The notes beneath the pieces are model-generated. The model ran no database searches. It saw only the letters and a list, made by a program, of their open reading frames with translations, and was not told where the DNA came from. Below, piece by piece: positions 12,175 through 22,799 of a stretch of DNA of 64,000 nucleotides. Every line of letters begins with the position of its first letter. Within the stretch, counting starts at the first letter, position 1. Position numbers and translations under genes: made by a program. Source of the DNA: Hydractinia symbiolongicarpus. Lineage: Eukaryota > Cnidaria > Hydrozoa > Anthoathecata > Hydractiniidae. The DNA is taken from assembly GCF_029227915.1 (NCBI RefSeq), contig NC_079883.1:18912001-18976000 (forward strand), written 5' to 3'.

Positions 12175-12699
12175 CTGAGAAGTTGTTGTCCCTGGAAGGT
12201 GTTCGTTTATTCCAGTTGTTCTTGTAGCAGTACTATTGAAGAATTCGTTAACGGCATGAGGATTTACATTGACATTTTTCGGATTTGGGTGGAGGATTTT
12301 GTTAATGACTTTCCATACATCTTTGTGCTTTTATTTTTAAGGAGTTTTCTCAGAAAAATTGATTTAGTTAAGCTTATCTCCTTTTTAAGCTTGTTACGAA
12401 TAGCTTTTAGCAGATTCCATTGTATGTTGTTAGTAGTCCCACGTACTTCCTTCCTTAGACGGTTCCGTTCACGTTGAAGCTTCCTTCATCCAAGGTGCTG
12501 GTGGCCTCGTAAGTTTAACCCGTCTAAGAGGTGCGTGTCTATTTATGCATTCTATGATCAAAGTGTTTAACACATTTAGTTTGTCGGACATGTATTCCAT
12601 GGTATTAACGATGCTTAACGGAACTCGGCTGAAGTCTTCAATAAAATCTTCAGAAGAGAAGGTTCTTTCATCACGGACAAACTTGTACCTCGGATTGTA
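12175..12699 (-). pseudogene. LINE ORF2 linker between endonuclease and RT, out of frame
   Basis: The spacing and the flanking pieces show that this stretch held the endonuclease-RT linker of the LINE. No single minus-strand frame is open across it, so it contains at least one frameshift or stop. The longest plus-strand ORF here has no recognisable domain and is treated as a by-product. Confidence 0.6.
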
Positions 12700-13839
12700 T
12701 TAGGCAGGTTTACTCTTAAAGATGCAAAATGGTGCGTCATGGTCACTAATTTCACCACAGTAAACAATATCCTCATAAATGGTTTTTAAAGACTGGTCAG
12801 AAATGATGTGATCAATCATAGCAACATCCTTTCTTGTTGACTTAGAAACTTGTTGTGACATATTATACGTTTCAAGAATGTCCAGATAAAGACGGCTTTC
12901 GACTGTCGATTTATTTAAATTTATATTGAAGTCACCTGTAATAATAATTGAACCTTCATGCGTTGGAACAATCTGAGACAACAAGTTATCAAATTTTTCT
13001 AGCCATGATAGTTTATCGGCAGGTTTACTACTTGGCTGATATACCGTACCAAGAAGGATATTAGATCTTTTGCATTTACCAGAAATTTCAATCCACTGAT
13101 GCTCTATTGTTTTGTCAAGTTCATTAATGTCTTTCCTCTCCTTAAACTTGATCGACGTTTTAATGTAGAAACCAACGCCGCCACCTTTTCGTTGATCACG
13201 ATTGCTATAACCAAACTGATAGCCTGGGATTTCCACATATTTTAGAAGATCACTGTTGTCTTTAAGCCAAGTTTCAGAAAGTGTAATCACGTCAAATTCG
13301 TGACTTTTCAACATTGCTTCAAATTGTGGAAAGGTTGATGTTATACTCTGCGTATTCAGGTGTGCTACAGAAAAATGGTTTCGGTGCTGGTTCAATCTGT
13401 TCATGACATCTGTTGTGAAGGAGTCTTCTGGAACAACTGACATACTCGTGTCATGAGGATTAAAGAAGGGCAATACAGAAAGAGTACACTTCGAGCATAT
13501 ATAAGGTATACACTTTAGTGTCCCAAACAGTTGTTGTGACAAAACCACTTTTGAACAATTCCAATGAACCATGTCTTTACACTGTGTACATTGAAGTTTC
13601 TTACTGTTTTTACGTACTGTTTTCTCGCATATTTGACAAGAAGGTTTACGGACAGGTCCAGGATTAGTTTCAACATCCCCAGAAAGTAAAAGTTGAACAG
13701 TTGCTGTGTGATTCGCGTAGTATAGGATGGGAGAAGATCTTTGTTGTTTAGCTGACGTTCCGTGTGTAAAAGTTGCTTCTTTAACGAAATCCAAACCGTG
13801 TTTCTCTACATCTTTTTCTGCATTCGGAAGATATGTCAT
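12700..13839 (-). pseudogene. LINE ORF2 N-terminal part: 2A peptide, PHD finger, APE endonuclease
   Basis: This 379-residue piece opens with a short leader ending in a canonical 2A motif (DVETNPGP, residues about 55-62), which makes ribosomes skip a peptide bond and release the leader. A Cys4-His-Cys3 PHD-type finger follows (CQICEKT..CTQCKDMVHWNC..CSKC, about residues 68-118). The endonuclease/exonuclease/phosphatase domain covers about 155-375: HLNTQS, SETWL, GDFNIN and the final SDHDA carry its catalytic residues. It would nick target DNA for target-primed reverse transcription. The piece ends just before the RT region, which continues in another frame. 2A motifs at the start of ORF2 are known from APE-type LINEs of several animals. 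Confidence 0.85.
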
Positions 13840-14015
13840 CAGAAATAAAATTCAGAGAAGTTGAATTACAATGTGTGTAAACTTTTGAGTGTATTTAACA
13901 TTTTGTTGTTTTTTCTTGAAGATTCCAACTTTAGCAGCTAAAAAGCGACCGTTAAGAAGGCGATGTGTTAAGAAGGGAAGACCAGCGCAACTAGGTATTC
14001 AAGATAGCAAAGCAA

Positions 14016-14630
14016 ATGAAGAAGACTAATCAAGATGTTGTAGGTAAGAAGTGTATACGTAATGATGAAGATGTTTTGGCTAGCACAGAGGAGGAGAAAA
14101 GGGTAGCTTGGAAGAATCATTATCAGAGGTTGCTTAACACTGACTTTGATTGGGACGAGGATAATTTGTCTGCTGATGATGTTGTAGAAGGGCCAGCTAT
14201 GCAGATCAAGACAGAATGGGTAGTGGAGGCTATTAGGAAATGGAAGATTGGCAAGGCTGCAGGAGTATCAGGTATTGTTGCAGAGATGGTAAAAGCATCT
14301 GGATATATTGGAGTTAAGCTTATTACAAGTCTTGCTAACCAGATTATAAAGGATGGTGCTATTCCGAGTGAGTGGCAGTCGAGTGTAATAGTGAATTGTT
14401 TCAAGGGCAAGGGTGATGCATTAGAAAGGGGTAACTATAGAGGTTTGAAGTTGGTTGATCAAGTAATGAAAGTTATTGAAAGAGTGATTGATAAGTTACT
14501 TAGAGAACGAATTAATATAGATAAGATGCAATTTGGTTTTGTTCCAGGGCGTGGCACTACAGATGCAATATTTTTGCTCAGACAGCTTCAGGAAAAGTAT
14601 TTAGGAAAGAGAAAGATTTTGCCTTTGTAG
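14016..14630 (+). pseudogene. RTE-like RT, N-terminal half
   Basis: 204 residues. The frame is already open before this Met (a VFKIAKQ stretch precedes it), so the Met is not a true start. It carries the linker block AWKNHYQRLLN, the GKAAGVSGIVAEMVKASG block, SEWQSSVIVNCFKGKGD, GNYRGLKLVDQVMKVIERV and FVPGRGTTDAIFLLRQLQEK, which are finger-region RT motifs. It ends at about 14,608-14,630, where one lost base shifts the reading into the frame of the downstream piece. Apart from this, the two halves join cleanly. Confidence 0.85.
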
Positions 14631-15871
14631 ATTTAGAGAAAGCTTTTGATAGAGTGCCACGTAAAGTTATTTGGTGGGCTATGAGAAAATTAGGTGTGGA
14701 TGAGTGGCTAGTTACGATGGTACAGTCTATGTACAGCAATGCTAGAAGTCGTGTCAGGATTAACGATTCACTTAGTGATGAATTTAGTGTAAATGTTGGT
14801 GTACATCAGGGTTCTGTACTTAGTCCTTTGTTGTTTATTCTAGTCTTAGAAGCGCTGTCGATGGAGTTCAGAACAGGTTGTCCATGGGAGCTATTGTATG
14901 CAGATGATTTGGTTCTCATAGCAGAGTCGATGGAAGAATTAGTTAAAAAGTTTGAGAAAAGGAAGAAAGGACTAGAAGAGAAAGGGCTAAAGGTAAACAC
15001 AGCAAAGTCTGAAGTCATGATTAGTAGCATTGCAGCTAAGTGTGACCTTGTAGTTGGAAAGTGGCCTTGTGGAGTTTGCAGGAAAGGGGTTGGTAGTAAC
15101 TCAATTTTTTGTCAGACTTGCAAGCATTGGGTACATAAGAAGTGCAGTAGTATTAATGGAAGGTTAAGAGCTGACATACAGTTTGTATGCAAGCGTTGCA
15201 AAGGTGAGATTATGGAGAATGAAGTATTTCCAGCTTTAATGATGTACAACAGTGGCTCGTTAGAGAAAGTTGAGAACTTCTGTTACTTAGGTGATATGTT
15301 GGACAGTGAAGGGGGTATTGGTAGAAGTGTTACTTGCAGGATAGGTTCTGCTTGGAAAAAGTTCAGAGAGTTACTTCCTTTGTTGACTAGCAGAGTCCTG
15401 TCAATTGAGGTAAAAGGTAGGTCATATGAGGCCTGTGTAAGAAGTGTTATGTTGTACGGTAGTGAGACATGGGCAGTGAAGCAGGAAGATCTTGACCGTT
15501 TAGAAAGGAATGATATGAGAATGGTTAGGTGGATGTGTAACGCCAGTCTGAGAGACAGAAAGGGTTCAGCAGATGAGCTGAGAAACAGGCTAAGTCTCTG
15601 TAGATTTAAAAATGTTATCCAGATAAGAAGATTGAACTGGCTGGGGCATTCGGAAAGAATGGAGGAGGATAATTGGGTAAGAAAGTGTAGAGACTTGATA
15701 GTTCCTGGGGCAAAGCCCAGAGGCAGACCGAGAAAGACTTGGCAGGAGGTTATAAGGACAGACTTGATACAGAGGAAGTTGAGTTTAGATCTAACACAGT
15801 CTAGATCAGATTGGAAGAGGGTCATTAATATACCCCGTCCAACCCATGCTAGCGTGGAAAACGGACGTTAA
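14610..15871 (+). pseudogene. RTE-like RT palm, thumb and zinc finger
   Basis: The frame opens at FAFVDLEKAFDRVP (motif A, 14,618 onward), then VHQGSVLSPLLF (motif B) and LLYADDLVL (motif C, intact). An unusual CGVCRKG..CQTCKHWVHKKC..CKRC finger of PHD style follows the palm at about 15,066-15,210. After it comes the C-terminal region (ENFCYLGDMLD, LYGSETWAVKQED, RWMCNASLRDR, RLNWLGHSERM, PRGRPRKTWQEV). Only the single frameshift near 14,608 breaks the protein, so this copy is fairly young. Confidence 0.85.
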
Positions 15872-15904
15872 GCCGAGAATGATGATGATGATGATGCTGA
15901 GTAG

Positions 15905-17740
15905 GTAGCTTAGCTAGTAGCTAGCTAGCTAACTATAAAGTATAGGTGAATAAACATGTAAACAAATATAAAAGTAAAAGAAACTGCAATCTTGTTAGAA
16001 TACAAATAGAAGTATCAGAAAGAAAAACTAAAGCAAACAGTTAAGAAACTTTTCTTTCTCCAGAAATGAGTTGGTTCAATCTGCTTGCCAAATTTCGGAC
16101 TGATAACGTAAAAATCGTTGCTAAGAAATATAAAGAGCTTTAGTTTCTGATTGGTCATTTATATAAGACTCCGCTCCTGATTGGACCTTTATTTTAGCGG
16201 CAATTGTCCCTGTGCCGGTGGGGGCCCAACGGGTTTCTCGTCCCTGCGCATTTTGTATTTCGTGCGTGGTTAACACAAGTCGCTTTTGACGCACGAACAG
16301 ACAGACGACGGCTATTATTATAGAGACTAGTCGTTAGCCCGTGGAAAAATCCACGGGTTCGCCCGTCCTTTAAATTTACCTGTCGCAACAAAGTGGACAA
16401 AAATATATCGCGTTTGGTATTAGTGCGCATTATAAAAATTTCGTGATTCCGTTACGGGACGCGGCTCTCGCGGACAGACAGACAAAATACGGCTATTATT
16501 AAAGAGACTAGTCGTTGCCCGTGGAAAAATCCACGGGTTCGCCCGTCCTTTGAATTTACCCGTGGCAACAAAGTGGATAAGAATATATCGCATTTGATAT
16601 TCGTGTTTCCGTAACATCATTTTCTAACTTAGCGGAGGTCCGCGCAGAGACAGACAGACGACGGCTATTATTATAGAGACTAGTCGTTAACACGTGGAAA
16701 AATCCACGGGGTCGCCCGTCCTTTATATATTAAATTTCGTGTTTTCGGAACAAAAAGTCAAACAGACGCACGAACAGACAGACGGAATACGGCCGGGGAA
16801 GCCACAAGTCAAGGTGTGGCCCGACGTTGAACACTCTGTGGAGCGTTTAATAAGAGCCGTAAAATGTATCATACCATCAGGTGAAGCGCTTTAGTACAGG
16901 TATACAGTATGTCGTAACAATGGTCTCAAATTAAGTGAAGCGCATACACCATCATAGTGTTACAACTGTAACATATTTTTCAGAAAATAACTTTACCACA
17001 AGAATATCTGAAATAAAAACAGAGCTTACAAACCGTTATTATCCGTCATAGCAAAAACAATCGGTTAATAATAATTTATTTTGCGGGCCTATAGGCATAA
17101 TACCCTTTTCCAAAAATCTATATCTTAACTTCGGTTTTAAAAAAAAATGCAGGAATAGCTTGTCGTCAACACCAGGTAGAGGGCTTAACAGGTGAATCGT
17201 GTCAAACACATGTGTATACGGTAATACCATTTACAAGAAATCTTTATCGCTTCGGTTTAAGAAGAAATCAGGAAACAGCCTGGCATTACCCGGTCCTGCT
17301 AAAAAAATTATTTTGGACAATAAGTTTTTATAACACCTCTTGCGAAAATAATTTCACGCAACTTCAGTTCAAATAAAAACACAGGGAGCAGACTGTTGTT
17401 ACCCGTCTAGCTAAAACAATCGCTCAGGCATTTTCTTTGCAGAAAATGTTTTCAGGAAAATAATGCAAGATGTAGCTACCTAGCATGGCACAGCACATGT
17501 ACTCTCCATGTGTCATTAATAAACTCTTGACTTTTGCTACAGTTTATATCACAGTAAAGTGGTAACTAACTACTTAATTGCATATGATTGCATTTAGTAA
17601 AAAAATAAAATTACATTTCTACGTTGGTAGCCAGAATCTTGAAATTGGTTTGTTTAAGATTGATATATGGCTAGAGAACGTGACAGTAAGAGACAAATAG
17701 AACTAATACAAGGTGTCTAATTCAGGTGTCAGGTGGCTGA
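15905..17740 (+). repeat. Long repeat, tandem copy A
   Basis: The first of two tandem copies. Its left part (15,905-16,190: gctagctagctaact, aggtgaataaacatgtaa, gagttggttcaatctgcttgccaaatt, ataaagagcttt, ctgattggtca) matches 17,738-17,980. Its right part (16,190 onward) matches 21,405-22,470. It holds three ~175-bp units beginning ggctattatt..gactagtcgtt (16,326, 16,507, 16,678) and then ~120-bp units of the aaataaaaacacagg type (about 17,015, 17,135, 17,255, 17,370). It is noncoding. Confidence 0.7.
16326..16800 (+). repeat. Three ~175-bp tandem units with an internal palindrome
   Basis: Each unit begins with gactagtcgtt, then carries a cccgtggaaaaatccacggg palindrome (perfect in the first two units), cgcccgtcctttaaatttacc, a gcaacaaagtggataaaaat block and a gacagacagac block. 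The same unit occurs at 2,780-2,965, 21,540-22,020 and, reversed, 39,983-40,150. Confidence 0.75.
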
Positions 17741-17982
17741 GCTAGCTAGCTAACTTTAATATAGGTGAATAAAAATGTAAAGAAACAAAAAAAATACACG
17801 AAAAGAAGTTTTAAAAGAAACAGCAATCTTGTCACATAGCAAAAAATAAAGCAAACAGTTCAAAAACTTTCCATTCTCCAGCGCTGAGTTGGTTAGATCT
17901 GCTTGCCAAATTTTGGACTGACTGAGGGCAACGTAGAAATTGTTGTTAACGAATATAAAGAGCTTTATTTCTGATTGGTCAA

Positions 17983-17992
17983 TTATGTAAAA
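17983..17992. repeat. Target-site duplication, left (ttatgtaaaa)
   Basis: The ten bases ttatgtaaaa recur at 21,378-21,387 and flank the retroelement. The corresponding place in copy A (about 16,157-16,167) reads ttatataaga without an insertion. Confidence 0.75.
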
Positions 17993-18019
17993 AATTTTTT
18001 ATATATACATATATTTTAC

Positions 18020-18053
18020 CGGTGTCCAACGGAGTTATCTCCGTTGGACACCG
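18020..18053. repeat. Perfect 15-bp stem hairpin near retroelement 3' end
   Basis: Stem core ggtgtccaacggag with a ttat loop, within 30-60 bp of the 3' border of the retroelement. GC-rich in an AT-rich setting. It could be an RNA structure recognised by the element's RT, which is an inference from position only. Confidence 0.7.
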
Positions 18054-18168
18054 ATATAAAAAAAATACATTAAAAAAAATTACATTATATACATATAAAT
18101 TCGACTGGAGACATTATACGTGGAAGGGATAACAGAACATAGAAAAGATTACATTACAAGGAAAAAAT

Positions 18169-18789
18169 CTAAATTTTAGCCAGTTGATGATCGACATCAA
18201 TGTCTTCAGCAACCAATCTACTGCACTCTGACCCGACATTTGCCGTACGGGAGCCTCTAATACATAATAGGCACGATCTCAGCAGTGAAAAACTCAGTTT
18301 CGTCCGGATCCACGATATCACATTGCCCAGGTTTTGCTTTTTTTTCGCTGCGATGTCTTCAGCCAATCGATGGTAGAATGTTTGGCACTCTCGACCCATT
18401 CCGCCATAAATCGAGAATACCAACGGTGTGAAGCATCCGTTCTCAACTTCCAATACTCTTTCGTTGTATTGATTCTTCTTCTCAGCCTCATTCCTAACAT
18501 AACATTGCTTTACTTTAGGTTTTGGTTAAAATAACGCGATGCGTTTGAATCAAAGACCCTTATATCATAAAATGCATTTTGTCCTTTTTTCCCAAAATCC
18601 TCGAGCTCTTACGTCTAAACGAGCTTCGTGCGACGTTTTCACTGATCGTTTGTTAAACTTTTCACCAGTGAGAGGCATCAACATAGGTTCCGATTTGACA
18701 TCTTTACAAACTTGTGAAAGCATATTTGTGGTGATGTCCCGAACATTGTTGTGACGGATAATAACAAATCCACCTTTCTTACAGTTCAT
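18169..18789 (-). pseudogene. Retroelement protein, C-terminal region in three frames
   Basis: Three overlapping minus-strand pieces (18,565-18,789; 18,318-18,500; 18,169-18,453) read on from the RT piece: a KGGFVIIRHNNVRDITTNML block, an ARLDVRARGFW block and a final FSLLRSCLLCIRGSR block. At least three frameshifts separate them. The ordered blocks FVIIRHN, ARLDV.ARGFW and LCIRGSR recur together at the end of this protein type. Their role is unknown; they resemble a degenerate nuclease-like region, but no catalytic set can be assigned. Confidence 0.65.
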
Positions 18790-20453
18790 AGCATGTTGAA
18801 AATCAAATTTGGCACCGCATACAATGTTGTTGGGACATTAGATAAATTCCAACCATATCTTATTCTAACAGCATCCCAAAAATTTTGTTTATTCAGGTCG
18901 AAGCCGTAATCTTTCAAAGGTAAAACTGTCAACCAATTCGGCGATCTTTTTTCTCTGTTGCTACAATTCAGACGTTGCATTCTTGCATCTAGTGACAGAG
19001 TTAGTTTTTGAAGTAATTCATTTTGGCGACTTTTGGCTCTGAATTTCCCCTTCGTCCTCGTTGTGGATGTTGTTACATATGACGTATTCTGTTGCAGGAC
19101 GAGGTCTCTAACTGTCGCCGTTAATTCTCTAGAATTTGCGTACTCATGAATTGCTACCTCATGAAATACTATGAGACCCATACCACCCATACGTGGTGGT
19201 AATGAAATAAGCAATCTTTCATTATCGGAGCATAGAATGCCCCCATTAAATGCAGGTATAAACTCATCACGCATTATTCCTTCCAGTGAATATAGCAAGT
19301 CACAAATATCCGGTATAGTTCTTATAAAATACGTCAATTTACTACGGAATCGATTGATAAATCCACAGTATGCAGCTTGGGGATCTATTTCCGCAATTTT
19401 TGATAAAAGACGGAATTGTTTCGCCCAGGATTCTACAATGTTTGACACATATTCTCTCTTGTATGCAACACTTCTGATTACTTCTCCAAGATGACGTTGT
19501 CCTGTTGTTGTTATTTTCACATCCGTATCACCAAAATACTCGGCAGCCTTATCAGTATATTCTGCTTTCACAATTAATACGGATTTGACTGCCTTTGGAT
19601 AGTACCCATACTTCGGTCCAGTTAGATTCAAGGAGTCCCATATAGACTTTATCTCATGAACCTTTCCAGCCACACTGAAATCATCTGCAGAAGCAACTTC
19701 CTTCGTTGTAAAATTATTTTGTTCACTCTTAAACAACAAGGTTGAAAGTAATGGCGTTACAGAAAGAGCATATGCAGCCATCACAGTCGGGTCGCCTTGA
19801 GTAGTACCTTCTGTTGATTTTATTTCTCCTCCTCCAGTTATGAACAGTCGCGCTGGAGAGCTGTAACAGTTACTGATGTACGTTGATATGATTGGGCAAA
19901 GAATAACTATGTTATGAAGCATGACTTTCCTATTAATAGTGTTGAAGGCGTTTTCCGCATCAATCAACAAGACTGCTTCTGTTTCATCCATATCGAATAT
20001 GTCATGCATAGCGTGTATGGCTGCTTCGGCTCCTGCTTCCTGCCCAGCACATAATTGTAAAGATCCTGCCGCTTCTGTTACTTTATCCTTTGTTAAAGAC
20101 ATAATCACTTTTCTAGCTATCCTTCTGAGGACCTCTCCTACACCAATAGGTCTCAGTCCAGGATTCTTGTTTAAAGGTATCAATCGGCAGGCTGTAAAAG
20201 AGCTAATTGAATCCAACTCATCAGCACATAAATCATTTGTACAAAGTTTTTTGATAAATTCTGCTATTGCACTTCTTAAATCAGATGTCGCTGTACCAAA
20301 TACAGATGAAGTTAAAATCCTTCGCCAGCCTTCTGCATCCAAACCCAAAGGTCCGGATCCACCCTTGGTTGATACCGCTGCCTTCAATACTATGGCTTCG
20401 TCAATGTCATTGTATGCATTGTCATGTATTCTTTGCAACGGTCCATTCAACAT
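18786..20453 (-). pseudogene. Retroelement reverse transcriptase, SADD active-site variant
   Basis: A 555-residue piece with RT blocks: GPLGLDAEGWRRIL, FTACRLIPLNKNPGLRPIGV, motif A LLIDAENAFNTINR (about 185-198), motif B TEGTTQGDPTVMAAYAL and motif C VASADDFSVAG. Motif C has Ser where most RTs have Tyr or Phe before ADD. The enzyme would make DNA from the element's RNA. A frameshift at about 20,456 joins it to the upstream piece at 20,461-20,895. Its clade is not certain. Confidence 0.75.
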
Positions 20454-20460
20454 GACGTCA

Positions 20461-21105
20461 TCAGATATGTCTTTGTTTAATCAGTTTAAGAGTTTCTTCA
20501 TTTAAAGGAAGGATTCCATTTTCCATATTATTAGATAACAGCTGAATTGCTGCTTTCACATCTCCTTTAAGCATTAAAGAACTGAATTTTTTAGAGATTA
20601 CACCGATATCCAAAATGTTATTTGATGACTTCAAATTCATCTGGATAGTTTCACATTCAAACAAAAGTTCAGATAGATTCCCATCATTCCAAAGCTTTAA
20701 TAGCCTCTCAAGTGCTTTCAAATGATCTTTTGCCTTCGATTTTCTGCCCGGTTTTTGAAGCAACAAAGCAGGCATAACATGTATTGCCGTTAACGCAATT
20801 TCTTTCATCGGACTATCATTTGTCCAGCTGTAGAGAAGTCTCGAAATTTCTTGAATGAAACTCTTACCAGCTAAACCAGTTGGTAATAAAAACAAATTCC
20901 TTCTTCAATGAGCAATCTTGGTGTAAATCATGTTCAGTTCATTCACAAAAATAGCACCTTTAACATTTCCCCACTTGAAATTATACTTGATCACATCTAC
21001 CTGTTGAGGCAGTTCAGTTCCATAAAGCGATTCAGTTGCAGGTGTTTCCACAACATGCTGATTTTCTCTCATAGATTTATTTTTACAGAATTTTAGATGC
21101 TGCAA
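20461..21105 (-). pseudogene. Retroelement protein, N-terminal region in two pieces
   Basis: Pieces 20,905-21,105 and 20,461-20,895 are in different frames. The first carries FKWGNVKGAIFVNELNMIY and the second FLLPTGLAGKSFIQEISRLL and LPALLLQKPGRKSKAKDHL-type blocks (read here as PALLLQKPGRKSKAKDHLKA). Order and spacing show they are the helical N-terminal region that precedes the RT. No zinc finger is visible, and the true start was not found. The region 21,106-21,377 would be the 5' UTR or lost N-terminus. Confidence 0.65.
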
Positions 21106-22470
21106 TTAACCTCTACAAGTCTTGAAGCTTCTGTGACAGTTTTTGCATTCATTATTCATCACTACGGTTATCATTCCATCTTGCCTTTCACTATTTTCCG
21201 GAGTAACGTTCGCCTGATGTTGTATTTGCAGATGCAGACTTCTATCCATAGCGAAGTAAATCTCCTGTGTGTATCTGAAGTTCAAACGTTTATTTACGAT
21301 TCAGTCAACAACAATCTTTTCACTTTCGCTTTTATGTTTACAAAAACATCCACCATCTTTAACGGCCTAAATAACACTTATGTAAAACTCCGCCTGATTG
21401 GACCTTTATTTTAGCGGGAATCGTCCCTGTGCCAGCGGAGGCCCGACGGGTTTCTCGCCCCTGCGTATTTTGTATTTCGTGCGTGGTTAACACAAGTCGC
21501 TTTTGACGCACGAACAGACAGACGACGGCTATTATAATAGAGACTAGCCGTTAACCCGTGGAATAATTCACGGGGTCTGCCGTCCTTTATATATCGCATT
21601 TCGTGTTTCCGTAACAGGACGCGGCTTTCGCCGACAGACAGACAAAATACGGTTATTATTAAAGAGAAGTCTTTAGCCCATGATAAAATCCACAGGTTCG
21701 CCCGTCCTTTAAATTTACCCGTGGTAACAAAGCTGATAAAAATGTATCGCATTTGATATTCGTGTTTCCGTAGCAAGATTTTCTAACTCAACGGGGGTCA
21801 GCGCAGAGACAGACAAAATACGGCTATTATAAAGAGACTAGTCGTTGCCCGTGGAAAAATCCACGGGTTCGCCCGTCTTTTATATTTACCCGTCGCAACA
21901 AAGTGGATAAAAATATATCGCATTTATTATTGGTGCGCATTTTAAAATTTTCGTGTTTCCGTTGCGGGACGCGGATTTCGCGGACACACAGACAAAACAC
22001 GGCTATTATTAAAGAGACTAGCCGGGAAACCCGGCGTCGAAACGCCGGGTTAAGCCACAAGTAAAGGTGTGATCCGGCATTGAACACTCTGTGGAGCGCT
22101 TAATAAGAGCCGTAAACTGTCCCACACGATCAGGACTGAAGTAAAGACTGAAATAAAAACACAACCGTTGTGACTCTGTCATAGCAAAAACAATCGGTCA
22201 ATATTATTTTATTTTGTGGAATAAGTTTTTGTAAAAGTTAAAAAATTAATCTTGTCACCGGACTGAGTGCTTAGTACAGTTAAACAGATGTGAATGAACA
22301 GTACCCTTCTCCAAAATAACTTTATGACAACTTTGGTTTAAATGACAACACAGGAAACAGCCTGTCGTTACCCCTCCAGCTAAAGCAATTGCTCAATCAT
22401 TTTATTTACCAAAAAATTTTTAAGAAAATAATTAAAGATGTATAAAGATGTACCTAGCTAAACTGCATTT

Positions 22471-22799
22471 AGCATAAGATTTATTGCTGAGAATATTGCG
22501 ATTATTGATAGCCAAACTGAATTATTTATCACTTTTTAGGTAAATATGATAGATAGCTAAATGGCTATATCCTCGACATAAAAATAAATGTTGGGTTGGA
22601 GAAAAACCTCTTATCCCAAAGAAAATTAGTAAAAAGTAAGGCTATTAGCTAGTAGCCTTCAAAATATTCGTTCCTAGCCAAAATCCTAAAACTGGGGCGC
22701 TCAAGATCCTGCACGTAGCTAAAAAACGTCTTGTAAGTCATTAACTTGCGCGTAATAAACAAGGGATTATTGAAAAAAAATAGCTTATTATAACTGCGC
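22471..22799. other. Spacer left of the HECT transposon
   Basis: AT-rich sequence with no coding region. It ends at the left terminal inverted repeat of the transposon. The six bases before that end (ctgcgc) do not match the six after the right end (taacat), so no target duplication is evident. Confidence 0.4.

Larger units (their letters stand above)
10402..13860 (-). mobile_element. CR1-like non-LTR retrotransposon (LINE), degraded
   Basis: Reading leftwards, the element carries a 2A peptide, a PHD finger, an APE-type endonuclease, a reverse transcriptase, a C-terminal domain, about 200 bp of 3' UTR and an (AAT)n tail at 10,402-10,447 (read on the minus strand). A microsatellite tail instead of poly(A) fits the CR1/L2 group. 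The coding region is broken into at least three reading pieces by frameshifts, so it is probably inactive. There is no ORF1 upstream of 13,839, so the copy may be 5'-truncated. The clade is inferred from endonuclease and RT style. Confidence 0.8.
13990..15893 (+). mobile_element. RTE-like non-LTR retrotransposon, 5'-truncated
   Basis: The element starts inside the linker upstream of the RT domain and has no endonuclease. It runs to a stop at 15,871 and ends in a short (GAT)n tail at about 15,878-15,895, typical of RTE-type 3' ends. A second copy of its last ~700 bp lies at 34,363-35,078 with the same tail, so the family was mobile here. Clade placement rests on the style of the RT and C-terminal region. 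Confidence 0.8.
17993..21377 (-). mobile_element. Retroelement with atypical RT, flanked by 10-bp target duplications
   Basis: A 3.4-kb insertion in repeat copy B bounded by ttatgtaaaa on both sides. The coding strand is minus, so the 5' end is at 21,377 and the 3' end at 17,993. It has no LTRs, and a strong hairpin (18,020-18,053) lies near its 3' end. The protein is broken into five or more pieces. A variable-length target duplication and lack of LTRs fit target-primed non-LTR transposition. I recognise the protein style from cnidarian genomes but cannot name its clade. Confidence 0.7.
17741..22470 (+). repeat. Long repeat, tandem copy B, split by a retroelement
   Basis: The left part (17,741-17,992) and right part (21,378-22,470) together match copy A. 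The retroelement at 17,993-21,377 interrupts it. At the junction copy A still reads as an empty site (16,146-16,190). The right part contains four gactagtcgt-type units near 21,540, 21,661, 21,837 and 22,017, then a gccgggttaagccacaagt block and acaggaaacagcctgtcgttaccc blocks. Confidence 0.7.

Noticed and set aside
12139-12477. 112-codon plus-strand ORF
   Set aside because: It lies antisense to the LINE linker and RT; its composition is that of a reverse-strand by-product.
19921-20505. 194-codon plus-strand ORF
   Set aside because: It is antisense to the well-supported reverse transcriptase of the retroelement and has no domain of its own.
16326-22020. CRISPR array
   Set aside because: The palindromic repeats are ~175-180 bp apart with homologous, not unique, spacers, and the genome is eukaryotic.
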